Source: Candidatus Gastranaerophilales bacterium (GTDB lineage Bacteria > Cyanobacteriota > Vampirovibrionia > Gastranaerophilales > Gastranaerophilaceae). From it: a stretch of DNA of 64,000 bases. The translations under genes were made by a program, and so were the position numbers. The stretch is taken from assembly GCA_910587375.1 (NCBI GenBank), contig CAJULR010000036.1, positions 130,553 through 194,552 of the forward strand, written 5' to 3'. Below the pieces are notes generated by a model. That model was given only the letters and a program-made list of their open reading frames with translations, searched no databases and had not been told where the DNA came from. Shown in pieces: positions 8,984 to 18,574 of this stretch. How positions within the stretch are numbered: position 1 is the first letter of the stretch; every line of letters begins with the position of its first letter.

Positions 8984-9880
8984 ATGAACTATATTGTAAT
9001 ACCCGCTCTTTTTGCCGTTTGGGCCGCATATATAACCTACATCTTTATTGAAAAAGAAGAAAGTTTTTTAAGGGTGAGGATTAAAAATGCGGGAAAAAAA
9101 TATAAAACAAGCTCAAGAAAGCTTTTTGACAATATTTTAGAAGCCCTAAAACCCTTAACTGCAGGCAATATTAAAAATATTCAGGTCAAAAACAAAATAA
9201 AAGAGCTTCTTGTACGTGTTGGCGCGCCGTCTTCAGAAGACGACATTCTTGATTTTGAAAACAAAAGGCTCATGTTTGTTTTATTTGTGTTTATTGGCTG
9301 CGTTGTAGTACTCACAATCTTTAGAACTCTTGCAGCAGTTTCTGTTACGTTTATGGCGCTTTATTTTGCATATAAATTTCCTGAAATGAAACTTAAAAAA
9401 ATCATAAAAGCAAGAGAAAAAGATTTTGAAAAACATTTCCCGGACTCAATTGATATGCTTTCTGTCTGCGTGGAAGCGGGCCTTGGGCTTGATAGCGCAA
9501 TTGAACGCGTAGGGAAAGAATTTCAAGCCTTTTCGCCCACAATAGGGTATGAATATATAAGGCTCTCTCAAGACGTGGCCTCCGGTCTTCCAAGGCATGA
9601 AGCGCTTAAAAACCTTACAAAAAGGATAAGATGTAAAGACCTGCAATCCTTTGTTGCTCTTTTAATACAGTCTGAAACCCTTGGTACAGGAATTGCACAG
9701 CCTCTTGCCGTATATTGTGACACCTTAAGAAACAGAAAAAAACAAAGAGTGGAAGAGCTTGTGCAGACATCTTCCGCTAAAATGACCATTCCAATGGTTT
9801 TATTCCTTCTGCCTGCAATGTTTATTGTAATTTTATATCCTTCTGTTATAAAACTTTTAGACGCCCTAAAAACAATGTAG
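8984..9880 (+). CDS. tadC: Tad inner-membrane platform protein TadC
   Basis: This 298-residue partner of TadB has an N-terminal helix, a helix pair near 100-130, and the T2SSF core (FPDSIDMLSVCVEAGLGLDSAIERVGKE). The LLIQSETLGTGIAQPL motif and a C-terminal helix complete it. It starts 9 bases after tadB and ends the visible Tad gene run. No flp pilin, TadV/CpaA peptidase or TadE/F/G pseudopilins follow, so these must be elsewhere or missing. Confidence 0.9.
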   Translation: MNYIVIPALFAVWAAYITYIFIEKEESFLRVRIKNAGKKYKTSSRKLFDNILEALKPLTAGNIKNIQVKNKIKELLVRVGAPSSEDDILDFENKRLMFVLFVFIGCVVVLTIFRTLAAVSVTFMALYFAYKFPEMKLKKIIKAREKDFEKHFPDSIDMLSVCVEAGLGLDSAIERVGKEFQAFSPTIGYEYIRLSQDVASGLPRHEALKNLTKRIRCKDLQSFVALLIQSETLGTGIAQPLAVYCDTLRNRKKQRVEELVQTSSAKMTIPMVLFLLPAMFIVILYPSVIKLLDALKTM

Positions 9881-9930
9881 ACAAGGGTTTTAACAGTTTT
9901 GCCAAAAATCCGCCTAAATAAAAGAAAAAT

Positions 9931-10998
9931 ATGAAAAAAGTTTATGAAAAATTTATGAAAAAGTGCTTTGCCCTTGCAAAAAAGGGGGATACTCTTCCAA
10001 ACCCAATGGTGGGGTGTATTTTAGCAGATGAAAACGGAAATATTATCGCAGACGGATACCATAGAAAATGCGGCGAAAACCACGCAGAGCGCGACACTTT
10101 GTTAAAAATTGAAGGCAGGTGCCCAAAAAACACAACTCTTTATGTAAACCTTGAACCTTGTTCGCATTTTGGAAAAACCCCTCCCTGCGCGGATTTAATC
10201 ATAGAAAAAGGGGTTAAAAAAGTTGTAATCGGGATGGAAGATGTAAACCCGATTGTTAAAGGAAGGGGAATTAAAAAGCTTCAAAACGCAGGAATTGAAG
10301 TTGTTTCAGGGGTTCTTGAAAATAAAGCCAAAGAATTAAACAAGATTTTTATCAAAAATATGGTTAAAAAAAAGCCATACGTTTTAATTAAAACAGCAAC
10401 CACACTTGATTCAAAAATTGCCCTTCAAAACGGGGTTTCAAAATGGATAACGGATGATTATTCAAGACAAATTGTAATGAAACTTAGAAACCAATATCAG
10501 GCAATAATGACAGGCTCCGGCACAGTTTTAGCGGACAACCCAAGCTTAACCGCACGAATTAAAAACGGAAAAAACCCCGTGCGGATTATTATAGACAGAG
10601 TAGGAAAAATTCCGCTTGAATATAATGTTTTTAAAGAAAATACGGAAAAAATTTATCTTGTAACAAACTCTGAAAAAAAATACCCAAGCCACATTCAAAA
10701 AATTAATTTTGAAGGCTTTAGCGCGCTTTTTAAAACGCTTTATTCCCTTGGGATATATAATGTGTTAGTTGAGGCCGGGGCGGGCTTAAATTCTGCTTTA
10801 ATTGCTGCAGGTGAAGCTGATGAAATTTATAATTTTATTGCCCCTAAAATTTTTGGCGGCGGAAAAGATTTTGTTCAAGGGTTTGATTTTGAGAAAATAG
10901 AAAATGCTGTGCACCTAAAGGATTTAAAGGTTAAAAAACTTAAAAATGATGTTTTAATTACTGGAAAATTCCTGTATGATAAAGAAAATGAGGATTAA
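9931..10998 (+). CDS. ribD: bifunctional riboflavin biosynthesis deaminase/reductase RibD
   Basis: RibD carries out the deamination and the side-chain reduction that follow GTP cyclohydrolase II in riboflavin synthesis. The deaminase domain (1-145) has the zinc site His51-Ala-Glu53 with Cys77 and Cys86 of the PCxxxxxxxxC motif. The reductase domain (about 147-350) has the TTLDSKIAL and GGKDF-type segments. The 355-residue length is normal. No FMN riboswitch is visible upstream and no other rib genes are adjacent. It starts a four-gene run with aroQ, thiL and ispD. Confidence 0.93.
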   Translation: MKKVYEKFMKKCFALAKKGDTLPNPMVGCILADENGNIIADGYHRKCGENHAERDTLLKIEGRCPKNTTLYVNLEPCSHFGKTPPCADLIIEKGVKKVVIGMEDVNPIVKGRGIKKLQNAGIEVVSGVLENKAKELNKIFIKNMVKKKPYVLIKTATTLDSKIALQNGVSKWITDDYSRQIVMKLRNQYQAIMTGSGTVLADNPSLTARIKNGKNPVRIIIDRVGKIPLEYNVFKENTEKIYLVTNSEKKYPSHIQKINFEGFSALFKTLYSLGIYNVLVEAGAGLNSALIAAGEADEIYNFIAPKIFGGGKDFVQGFDFEKIENAVHLKDLKVKKLKNDVLITGKFLYDKENED

Positions 10999-11001
10999 AA
11001 G

Positions 11002-11442
11002 ATGAAAATATTGGTAATTAACGGCCCAAACCTTAATATGCTTGGAAAAAGGGAACCTGAAATATACGGAACCACAACAATTGAAGAAATTGAAAAAGCG
11101 CTTGTTGATTACGCACACAGCTTTAGCGCAGTTGAGCTTGAATTTTTCCAATCTAACCATGAGGGAGAAATTGTTGAAAAAATCCAAAGCGCACTCAACA
11201 TGTTTGATGGCATTTTAATAAACCCCGCAGCATACACCCACACATCCGTTGCAATCGGAGACGCAATCAAGGCTGTAAATCTTCCTTGCGTTGAAATTCA
11301 TCTTTCAAACATCCAATCAAGGGAAGAATTTAGAAAAAATTCATTCACAGCCCCCGCTTGTATCGGGCAAATTGCAGGTTTTGGCAAAAATAGTTATCTT
11401 GCTGCCCTTTTTTGCCTTGTAAAACATATAGAAAGCCTCTAA
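11002..11442 (+). CDS. aroQ: type II 3-dehydroquinate dehydratase
   Basis: AroQ removes water from 3-dehydroquinate in the shikimate pathway. The 146-residue protein has the family signature NGPNLNMLGKREPEIYG at the start (Tyr23 is the catalytic tyrosine region), the FQSNHEGEIV segment, NPAAYTHTS with the catalytic His, and VEIHLSN. The length matches type II enzymes. It begins 3 bases after ribD, so the two are co-transcribed. Confidence 0.95.
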   Translation: MKILVINGPNLNMLGKREPEIYGTTTIEEIEKALVDYAHSFSAVELEFFQSNHEGEIVEKIQSALNMFDGILINPAAYTHTSVAIGDAIKAVNLPCVEIHLSNIQSREEFRKNSFTAPACIGQIAGFGKNSYLAALFCLVKHIESL

Positions 11443-11461
11443 ACAAGCTGTGTGTGGCAAA

Positions 11462-12439
11462 ATGAACAAAGAAGAAGTATTTTTAAATATAATCTCAAAA
11501 ACCCTTGGCGACTCAAGCTTTTTAGGGGATGATTGTGCATATTTAAAAGAATATAACCTTGCAGTGTCTTCTGATACGCTTGTTGAAGATGTACATTTCA
11601 GGCTTAAACCCAATGTTGGCGCCATTTCACCATATTCTCTAGGGAAAAAAGCTCTTCTTGTAAATATAAGCGATATTTTAGCAGCAGGCGCAAAGCCTGA
11701 ATATTTAACCGTTTCGCTTTCAGGAAACTTAAACACGGATTTTATTGAAGAATTCTATAAGGGCATAAACGACACCTGTGAAAAACATAATTTAAAAGTG
11801 ATTGGCGGAGATTTAACCGGCGGAGAAAAAATTTCAATCTCGATTACAATTTTTGGAAACACAAAAAACAGAACTGTTTCGTCCCGTGCCGCCGCAAAAG
11901 AAGGGTATGTCGTGCTTTTGGCAGGTGAACACGGCTCAAGCGCAGTCGGGCTTTCAATTTTAAACACCGCAGGCTGTGACACCTTCCTTACCAAGGAAAC
12001 ATTCAAAAACGACTTTATAAAAGCCCATATTGAGCCTGAATTATACCCTAAAATCAGTGAAATCATCTCAACAAAAGCAAAACATCCATATGCTATGATG
12101 GATACATCAGACGGGCTTTATGACGCGATGAAAAAAATTTCTTTGGCTTCAAATGTCGGCTTTAATGTGGATTATGATAAAATTCCAAAAAAATGCGTCA
12201 CACTTAACGATGACACAATAGTTCCGGATTTTAACACCGTTCTTTTTGGCGGAGAAGACTACGGTCTTTTAATTTGTGTTCACAATGAAGATTTTAAAAT
12301 TTTTGGGGCAGAAATTAAATCCCTTGGCGCGGTTGAAATGGGCACAGTTACAAAAACACAAGAAAAAGCGCAAGAAAACAAGATTTTAATTAATAATAAG
12401 GAAATAAATAAGGATTTAAGGTTTGAACACTTTGAATGA
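11462..12439 (+). CDS. thiL: thiamine-monophosphate kinase
   Basis: ThiL phosphorylates thiamine monophosphate to the active cofactor thiamine diphosphate. The 325-residue protein has the PurM/ThiL fold features: GDDCAYL near the N-terminus, SSDTLVEDVHF, the GGDLTGGEKISI motif, DTSDGLYDAM, and FGGEDYGLL near the C-terminus. The ATG at 11462 is chosen over an in-frame GTG at 11450 because it gives the usual N-terminus. The 3' end overlaps ispD by 17 bases. A thiG gene lies 10 kb away on the other strand. Confidence 0.92.
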   Translation: MNKEEVFLNIISKTLGDSSFLGDDCAYLKEYNLAVSSDTLVEDVHFRLKPNVGAISPYSLGKKALLVNISDILAAGAKPEYLTVSLSGNLNTDFIEEFYKGINDTCEKHNLKVIGGDLTGGEKISISITIFGNTKNRTVSSRAAAKEGYVVLLAGEHGSSAVGLSILNTAGCDTFLTKETFKNDFIKAHIEPELYPKISEIISTKAKHPYAMMDTSDGLYDAMKKISLASNVGFNVDYDKIPKKCVTLNDDTIVPDFNTVLFGGEDYGLLICVHNEDFKIFGAEIKSLGAVEMGTVTKTQEKAQENKILINNKEINKDLRFEHFE

Positions 12440-13112
12440 CACAAAAAACACTAACTTTAAGGCAAAAATATCGGCAATAATCACGGCTGGCGGCACATCA
12501 AGCCGTTTTGGCTCAAACAAATTGCTTGAAAATATCGAAATAAACGGGGTTAAAACATCTGTAATTTCTGCCACGGTTCAAAAATTTCTTCCTTTTTGCG
12601 ATGAAATTATAATTCCTTGCCACAATGACATTAAAGAATATATTGAAACCTGCTTTAAAAACGATAAAATAGGCTTTGCAGCCTTTGGTGAAACCCGTCA
12701 AAAATCTGTATTTAACGGGCTTTTAGAGCTTGAAAAATCCAACAATCCACCTGATATTGTTTTAATTCACGATGGCGCAAGACCTTTTATTGAGCCTGAT
12801 ACAATTAAACAAACGATTGAAAAATTGAAAACCCACAAAGGGGTGTGTGTTGGGGTTTATGCGGTTGACACAATAAAAATAACCGATGTTAGCGGAAACA
12901 TTTTAAAAACAATTGACAGAAACACGGTTTTTCAAGCCCAAACCCCGCAAGGATTTGATTTTAAAACAATTTTAGAAGCGCACAAAAAACTAAAAAATGA
13001 AAATTTTACAGATGATTCAAGCATGCTTGAAGCTTTAAATATCCCTGTTTTTGCCCTAAAAGGCACTATTTCAAACAAAAAAATAACCTTCAAGGAAGAC
13101 CTTACACTATAA
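12423..13112 (+). CDS. ispD: 2-C-methyl-D-erythritol 4-phosphate cytidylyltransferase
   Basis: IspD attaches CMP to methylerythritol phosphate in the non-mevalonate isoprenoid pathway. The 229-residue protein has the nucleotide-binding loop ITAGGTSSRFGSNK near residues 20-33. It also has ETRQKSVFNGL, the IHDGARPF metal-site motif, and FQAQTPQGF near the C-terminus. The proposed start is a TTG at 12423 inside the thiL 3' end; another TTG at 12432 is also possible. It is the last gene of this operon and converges with the TPR gene, 7 bases away. Confidence 0.92.
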   Translation: MNTLNDTKNTNFKAKISAIITAGGTSSRFGSNKLLENIEINGVKTSVISATVQKFLPFCDEIIIPCHNDIKEYIETCFKNDKIGFAAFGETRQKSVFNGLLELEKSNNPPDIVLIHDGARPFIEPDTIKQTIEKLKTHKGVCVGVYAVDTIKITDVSGNILKTIDRNTVFQAQTPQGFDFKTILEAHKKLKNENFTDDSSMLEALNIPVFALKGTISNKKITFKEDLTL

Positions 13113-13119
13113 CAAACCT

Positions 13120-14736
13120 TTAAATTGTGCTTTCTTCAATTTTTAATAATTCATCATTTGCAGGTTCAAAATCAGGGTTCAAAGATATGCAGTGTTTCAT
13201 ATTCGCCCTGGCAGATTCCCTGTTTCCAAGCGCCATTTCCATAACCCCTGTGAAATAATAATATTTGTAGTTAAAATTATTCACAAAAGATATCATATAC
13301 AAAAAGTTTTCCATGGGCTTTTGCTTTTTGCTTTGGTTTAAATATGCAAGATATTCGCCCCAAGAACTTTCGTATAAAAGGTTTATCGCCAAAGATTTCA
13401 TCAAATATTCACGCTTTTGTTTGATGTCGTTTTTTAAAACGCCTGTTGAAACTATATAATATTCATAAAAAAGGTTTTTTGAATTCGGGAGTGCATTTAT
13501 CTGTTTTTCAAGCTTTGCCAGGTTTTTTTCATTCCCCGGCACATTTTTATATGCTATTTGAAGCTTCAGTAAATTTATTGAATTTGTCTTGTCTGTTTTA
13601 ATTGCCTTTTTATAGTATTCTATAGCCTTTTGTTTTTCTCCTTCAATAAAATAAATATCCCCAAGGCCGGATAATGTCGGCCCGTAGTTTTTATTTAAAT
13701 CAAAGCTTTGAAGGAAATTTTTCTTTGCAAGGTCAACCTTTCCTGTGTTTAATTGACTTTGCGCCTGCAGGGTTAAAATTTTATAATTATTTTTATTAAA
13801 ATTCAAAATATTTTGGCATTCGTTAATCACCTTGTAATAATTACCTCTAAGGTAATTTGCGGTAATTAAATGAAATTTCTTATCATTTTCATTGCCTGAT
13901 AAGTTTGCAACAATTTCTTCTTTTTGAATTAAGAATTTATTTTTAAATTCCGGGGTTAAAATTTCAGAGTTTTCATATTTTTCAATAAATTTAAGCGCCT
14001 CTTTGTGCTTGCCTGCACGGTTTAACACCTCTGCCTTATAGCTTAAATAATTTGAATTTTCAGGATTTTTTTTAATTGCAGTATCAATAAACATTAATGC
14101 CTGTTGATATTGTCTGCTCTCTAAAAGCGCCTGCGCCATAACAAAATTTGCATAGTCTGATTTTTCCATCAGGCTTGTTTTTTTACTTAAATCAAACGCT
14201 GTTTCTTCGGGTGTATTATCAAAATAAATTGAAGCATAGGCCTTTGCAAGGTAAATTTCTTCCCCTTTTTCAAGGTCGTAGCTGTCTTTGTAGCTTTTTT
14301 TAAGGTTTTCTGTCTGGCTTGCAAAATACATCTGGTTTTTAATCTTTGAAATTGCAACATCTCCAAGTGTGAAAAACCCGATTTCATACATTGATTTTGC
14401 AAAAACAAAAAGTGCAACGTCATTATCAAGCTCTGAAACTATTTTAGAATAATCATTATACGCAAGGGAAACGTTTCCTTGGTTAAAACGTCTTGTTGTG
14501 TCTATATATTCCTGCTTTTGCCTTGTTTTCTCATCCGCGCTTTCATATTCGCTCTTTGAATCTCCGTCAAGGTTTAAAAAAGTGTCCACAACTGTGATTA
14601 AATTAAAAGCCTTCGGCTGAGGTTCAACAGAATATGCGGGTGCTTGAAAACAGGATAAAAAAGCACAGCAAAAAGCACACAAAAACAGGCTTTTTGCTTT
14701 TTTAAACTTATTTAATTTTCTCTTTTTTATTGTCAT
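13120..14736 (-). CDS. secreted or periplasmic TPR-repeat protein
   Basis: This 538-residue protein has a basic N-terminus and a hydrophobic stretch at about 15-34 ending in APAYS, which looks like a signal peptide. From about residue 190 it consists of tetratricopeptide repeats. Recognisable repeat units include NSNYLSYKAEVLNRAGKH and YGPTLSGLGDIYFIEGEK, and a final unit ends in SLNPDF. Such proteins act as scaffolds for protein complexes, and no enzyme motif is visible. It is followed on the minus strand by the convergent end of ispD. A Cys-rich signal region (CAFCCAF, FLSC) could also be read as a lipoprotein signal, but there is no convincing lipobox. Confidence 0.75.
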   Translation of the reverse strand: MTIKKRKLNKFKKAKSLFLCAFCCAFLSCFQAPAYSVEPQPKAFNLITVVDTFLNLDGDSKSEYESADEKTRQKQEYIDTTRRFNQGNVSLAYNDYSKIVSELDNDVALFVFAKSMYEIGFFTLGDVAISKIKNQMYFASQTENLKKSYKDSYDLEKGEEIYLAKAYASIYFDNTPEETAFDLSKKTSLMEKSDYANFVMAQALLESRQYQQALMFIDTAIKKNPENSNYLSYKAEVLNRAGKHKEALKFIEKYENSEILTPEFKNKFLIQKEEIVANLSGNENDKKFHLITANYLRGNYYKVINECQNILNFNKNNYKILTLQAQSQLNTGKVDLAKKNFLQSFDLNKNYGPTLSGLGDIYFIEGEKQKAIEYYKKAIKTDKTNSINLLKLQIAYKNVPGNEKNLAKLEKQINALPNSKNLFYEYYIVSTGVLKNDIKQKREYLMKSLAINLLYESSWGEYLAYLNQSKKQKPMENFLYMISFVNNFNYKYYYFTGVMEMALGNRESARANMKHCISLNPDFEPANDELLKIEESTI

Positions 14737-14785
14737 TCTTTTGTTTTGTCCGCCCCGTTTTATGTGCTGTGTTTTGGGTTTAATA

Positions 14786-16543
14786 TTATTCTTCTTCAGT
14801 ATAATATTTTAAAAATGCTGATATAAACCTTTCTTCTTCCTGTGTTAATTCTCTTTCTGTATGTTCCACAAGAAGGGTGTATAAATCAAGAAGAGTGTAT
14901 TTGCTTAACGTTACCTTGTCGTTCATATCTAAAATTTTTGAATCTGTTATCATAACATTTATGATTTTATCGGCCTCAATAGATAAAAACGCGTCAGTCA
15001 TTTTTTTGTCAAAGTGCGTGCCTGTATCTTTAATTAAAATTCCAATTGCTTTTTCAATCGGCATTTTAGACCTGTAGTGTCTTTTTGATGTAATTGCGTC
15101 AAATACATCAGACACGGCGAGCATTCTTCCCCCAAGAGGAATGTTTTCACCTTTTAATTTTCTAAAATACCCTGAACCATCAAATTTTTCATGATGAGAT
15201 GAGGCAATACGCGCAACGTCTTTATATTCATTTGAAAAATAGATTTTAGATAAGATATCATAGGTAATTTGAACATGCTGTTGAATGTGTGCATATTCTT
15301 CATCTGTTAATTTTCCTTCTTTTTGAAGAACAGAATCCCTTATCCCGATTTTTCCAATGTCATGCAACAAAGACGCCTGTCTTATCACTTCTTTTTGCTT
15401 ATCGTCAAAGTTCAATTTGTCGCAAATAAGCATTGTATACATAGTAACCCTTTTTGAATGACCGGATGTAATTTTGTCCCGGGCGTCAATTGAGGCTGAA
15501 AGCGTATCTACAAAGCTTGATAAAAGCATTTTTTGATCTTCAATAAACTGTTTTTGTTTATTAAAAAGAGTGGCGTTTTCAAGGGCAATTCCTGCAGATG
15601 AACCTATTGCAATCAATAAATCTTCATCTTTTTCTGTAAAGTGTCCGTCTTTTTTGTTTAAAACCTGGAATACGCCCACAATTTCATGGCTCATATTCCT
15701 AATTGGCATACAAAGAATACTTGTTGTTTTATAGCCTGTTTGATTGTCTATTTCTTTATTAAACCTTGAATCTTTATACGCTTCTTTAATATTCACGGTT
15801 TCGCCCGTGGTTGCAACATGTCCTGCAAGGCCAAGGCTTGAATCAAACCTGATTTCTTTTGTGTTCATGCCAAGCGCAACTTTGGACCACAATTCTCTTT
15901 TTTCTTCATCCAAAAGAAAAACCGTACACCTGTCTGCATTTAGTGCAAGCTTAATTTCCTGCGCAATAATTGTCAAAAGATTGTCTAAATTTGTTTCAAG
16001 TGCTATAGTTCTTCCAACCTTTAAAAGCGCAATTAAAGGGTCTTCGCCGTGCTGCTCCGGAATAAAACTTGGTTTTTCGGTTGAAATTATTTTCTTTTTG
16101 TTTAATTTTTGAATTTTGTCTTCAATTTCAGAAATTTTTTCATCAAAATCATACTCTTCCATTATGGTAAGGTTTAAAGCCCTTCTTATGAGTTCAAGAG
16201 AAACATCATAATTTCCCTCTTCAAACTCAATTAAGCCCATAAAGAAATTGTTGATTTTTTGTGCAAAATAAGAGTGCGAGGAAGCTGCCAAATATTTCGC
16301 GTCATTTAAAATAGCAAGGGTTTTATAATAGCTTAATTTATTGGTTTTATAGTTTATATACCCAAACATAGACATTGAAAAAGACACTAAATCAAACGCC
16401 TTAATTGCAATTGACACCTTTCTTAAATTATCAATGTCAAAAACGTTCGGCCGTTTATTGCCTTCTAAAATATCGTTAAACAAGGATATTAATTTATCCT
16501 TAACTTCGATATAGCTATTCTCCGTATTTATCGCGTTGTTCAA
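14786..16543 (-). CDS. GAF-HD-GYP signalling protein, probable cyclic-di-nucleotide phosphodiesterase
   Basis: The 585-residue protein starts with a helical region (1-150). A GAF sensor domain follows (about 168-325, with LGLAGHVATTGETVN and CMPIRN typical of GAF). Next is an HD-GYP domain (about 335-530) with HDIGK at 394-398, His423, HH at 450-451 and DVFDAIT at 479-485. The signature normally reading HHExxDGxGYP here reads HHEKFDGSGYF, so the proline is replaced by Phe460. HD residues for metal binding are intact. An extra helical tail (530-585) follows. The family hydrolyses c-di-GMP or related dinucleotides; the altered GYP leaves activity open. Confidence 0.85.
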   Translation of the reverse strand: MNNAINTENSYIEVKDKLISLFNDILEGNKRPNVFDIDNLRKVSIAIKAFDLVSFSMSMFGYINYKTNKLSYYKTLAILNDAKYLAASSHSYFAQKINNFFMGLIEFEEGNYDVSLELIRRALNLTIMEEYDFDEKISEIEDKIQKLNKKKIISTEKPSFIPEQHGEDPLIALLKVGRTIALETNLDNLLTIIAQEIKLALNADRCTVFLLDEEKRELWSKVALGMNTKEIRFDSSLGLAGHVATTGETVNIKEAYKDSRFNKEIDNQTGYKTTSILCMPIRNMSHEIVGVFQVLNKKDGHFTEKDEDLLIAIGSSAGIALENATLFNKQKQFIEDQKMLLSSFVDTLSASIDARDKITSGHSKRVTMYTMLICDKLNFDDKQKEVIRQASLLHDIGKIGIRDSVLQKEGKLTDEEYAHIQQHVQITYDILSKIYFSNEYKDVARIASSHHEKFDGSGYFRKLKGENIPLGGRMLAVSDVFDAITSKRHYRSKMPIEKAIGILIKDTGTHFDKKMTDAFLSIEADKIINVMITDSKILDMNDKVTLSKYTLLDLYTLLVEHTERELTQEEERFISAFLKYYTEEE

Positions 16544-16622
16544 AATAACCCTTCCTAATATTTAGAATTATACTATATGTTTCAACTAAATAAAATAAAA
16601 CATATTGTGTATTTTACAATTA

Positions 16623-18557
16623 TTATTTTAGGGTTTCTTGCAAGGAGTTATATTTTTTAGCTTCAATAATCACCATAAGGCAAGATATATCAGCAGGTTT
16701 CACCCCGCCAATCCTTAGCGCCTGGCCTAAAGTTTTTGGCCTGATTTTTGTTAAAATTTCTCTTGTTTCGGTTGAAATTTGTTTTAAATCTGTATAATCA
16801 ATGTCTTCAGGAATTTTTATTTTTTCAAGTTTGTCCGCAGAATTCACTTGTTCTTCCTGACGTTTGATATATCCGTCATATTTTATTAAAATTTCAGCCT
16901 CTTCTAAAACTTCTTTTATAAAATATTTATCTTCAGGGCTTTTTTGAACACAAACAGGCTCATAATTAAGCTCATAAAGCACTTTAAAATCAACGTTTGG
17001 CCTTTTAATAAGCTGATATGCGCTTTGTCCGACATCTAAATTTTCCCCGAATTTTGCCATAATTTCCTTGTTTTCAGGTGTCGGGGAGATTTTTGTGTTT
17101 CTTAAGTTTTCAATTTCTTTTTCAATTATATCTTTTTTATCCAAAAATCTTTGATAATTTTCTTCTTTAACAAGCCCGATTTTTTTACCCAACTCCATCA
17201 GGCGAAAATCCGCATTGTCCTGCCTTAAAATAAGCCTGTATTCACTCCTCGATGTTAGCATTCTGTATGGTTCCAATAAATCTTTTGTAACCAAATCATC
17301 AATAAGTGTTCCTATATAGGAACTTGAACGTTCTAATTCAATTAAATCTTCATTGCCTGCATATTTTACAGCATTAATCCCTGCAATAAGCCCTTGGGCT
17401 GCCGCTTCTTCATACCCCGATGTGCCGTTTATCTGCCCTGCAAGAAATAACCCTTTAATTTTCTTTGTCATAAGGCTGTGGCTTAGTTCCACCGCAGGCA
17501 CCGAATCATATTCAACCGCATATGCAGGCTTTATTACAGAAACGTTTTCTAAGCCGGGAAGCGATTGCAGCATTTGAATTTGAACTTCAATCGGCAAACT
17601 TGTTGAAAACCCCTGAACATAGGTTTCATAAGTGTCTGCACCTTCAGGTTCAATAAAAATATGGTGTGAAGGATTGTGTGCAAAGCGTACAACCTTATCT
17701 TCAATTGAAGGACAGTATCTTGGCCCAATTCCTGTTATCATCCCTTGATACATCGGGCTTTTATCCAAATTATCCTTAATTATTTTATGGGTTAGTTCAT
17801 TTGTTTTTGTTAAATAACAAGGAACCATAGGTCTTATATGGTGGTTTTTCTTAAAAGAAAAGAAATTTAGACAACCTGAATAATATGGGTTATTATCCGG
17901 CTCATCCGGCGGCTGAATTATAAGTTTTGAATAGTCAATAGTTCTGTTATCAACCCTTGCAGGGGTTCCTGTTTTAAGTTTTTTCAAAGGAAGCCCAAGT
18001 TTTAACAAACTTTCAGACAATCCAATTGCAGCCTGTTCCCCAAGACGCCCTGCCCTAAAAGATTTTAGGCCTACATAAATTTTCCCCTCAAGGCTTGTTC
18101 CCGTAGTTAAAATAACGCTTTTTGCAAAATATTTAAGCCCAAGTTCATCTTCAACCCCAATAACCTTGTCATCTTCCGCCAGAAGCCCTGTTATTTGGGT
18201 CTGTTTCAGAGAAATATTTTCTTCACCCTCAATTATATTTCTCATAAAACTTTTGTATTCTTTTTTATCGGATTGTGCCCTTAAAGCTCGTACCGCAGGC
18301 CCTTTTGAAGAATTTAACATTTTAAACTGCATATAGGTGTTATCGGTTACATCCCCCATAACGCCGCCAAGTGCGTCAATTTCTCTTACAAGGTTTGACT
18401 TTGCAGGCCCGCCAACCGCAGGGTTACAGGGCATTAGGGCAATGTTATCCAAATTTAAAGATGTAAACAAAACCTTTGCGCCAAGTCTAGAGGCGGCAAT
18501 TGCCGCCTCACAACCTGCATGTCCTGCACCAACCACTATTACATCATATTTATACAA
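16623..18557 (-). CDS. mnmG: tRNA uridine-34 5-carboxymethylaminomethyl modification enzyme MnmG
   Basis: MnmG, with MnmE, modifies the wobble uridine of several tRNAs using FAD, methylene-tetrahydrofolate and glycine. The 644-residue protein is full length. It has the FAD-binding VIVVGAGHAGCEAA start, the family signature NPAVGGPAKSNLVREIDALGG, the FRAGRLGEQAA stretch, GPRYCPSIEDK, and the C-terminal tRNA/MnmE-binding domain ending in LRIGGVKPADI. The mnmE partner is not adjacent. The gene follows the Skp-like gene by 17 bases on the same strand, so these two are likely co-transcribed. Confidence 0.96.
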   Translation of the reverse strand: MYKYDVIVVGAGHAGCEAAIAASRLGAKVLFTSLNLDNIALMPCNPAVGGPAKSNLVREIDALGGVMGDVTDNTYMQFKMLNSSKGPAVRALRAQSDKKEYKSFMRNIIEGEENISLKQTQITGLLAEDDKVIGVEDELGLKYFAKSVILTTGTSLEGKIYVGLKSFRAGRLGEQAAIGLSESLLKLGLPLKKLKTGTPARVDNRTIDYSKLIIQPPDEPDNNPYYSGCLNFFSFKKNHHIRPMVPCYLTKTNELTHKIIKDNLDKSPMYQGMITGIGPRYCPSIEDKVVRFAHNPSHHIFIEPEGADTYETYVQGFSTSLPIEVQIQMLQSLPGLENVSVIKPAYAVEYDSVPAVELSHSLMTKKIKGLFLAGQINGTSGYEEAAAQGLIAGINAVKYAGNEDLIELERSSSYIGTLIDDLVTKDLLEPYRMLTSRSEYRLILRQDNADFRLMELGKKIGLVKEENYQRFLDKKDIIEKEIENLRNTKISPTPENKEIMAKFGENLDVGQSAYQLIKRPNVDFKVLYELNYEPVCVQKSPEDKYFIKEVLEEAEILIKYDGYIKRQEEQVNSADKLEKIKIPEDIDYTDLKQISTETREILTKIRPKTLGQALRIGGVKPADISCLMVIIEAKKYNSLQETLK

Positions 18558-18574
18558 AAGCGGTTTTCCTTTAA

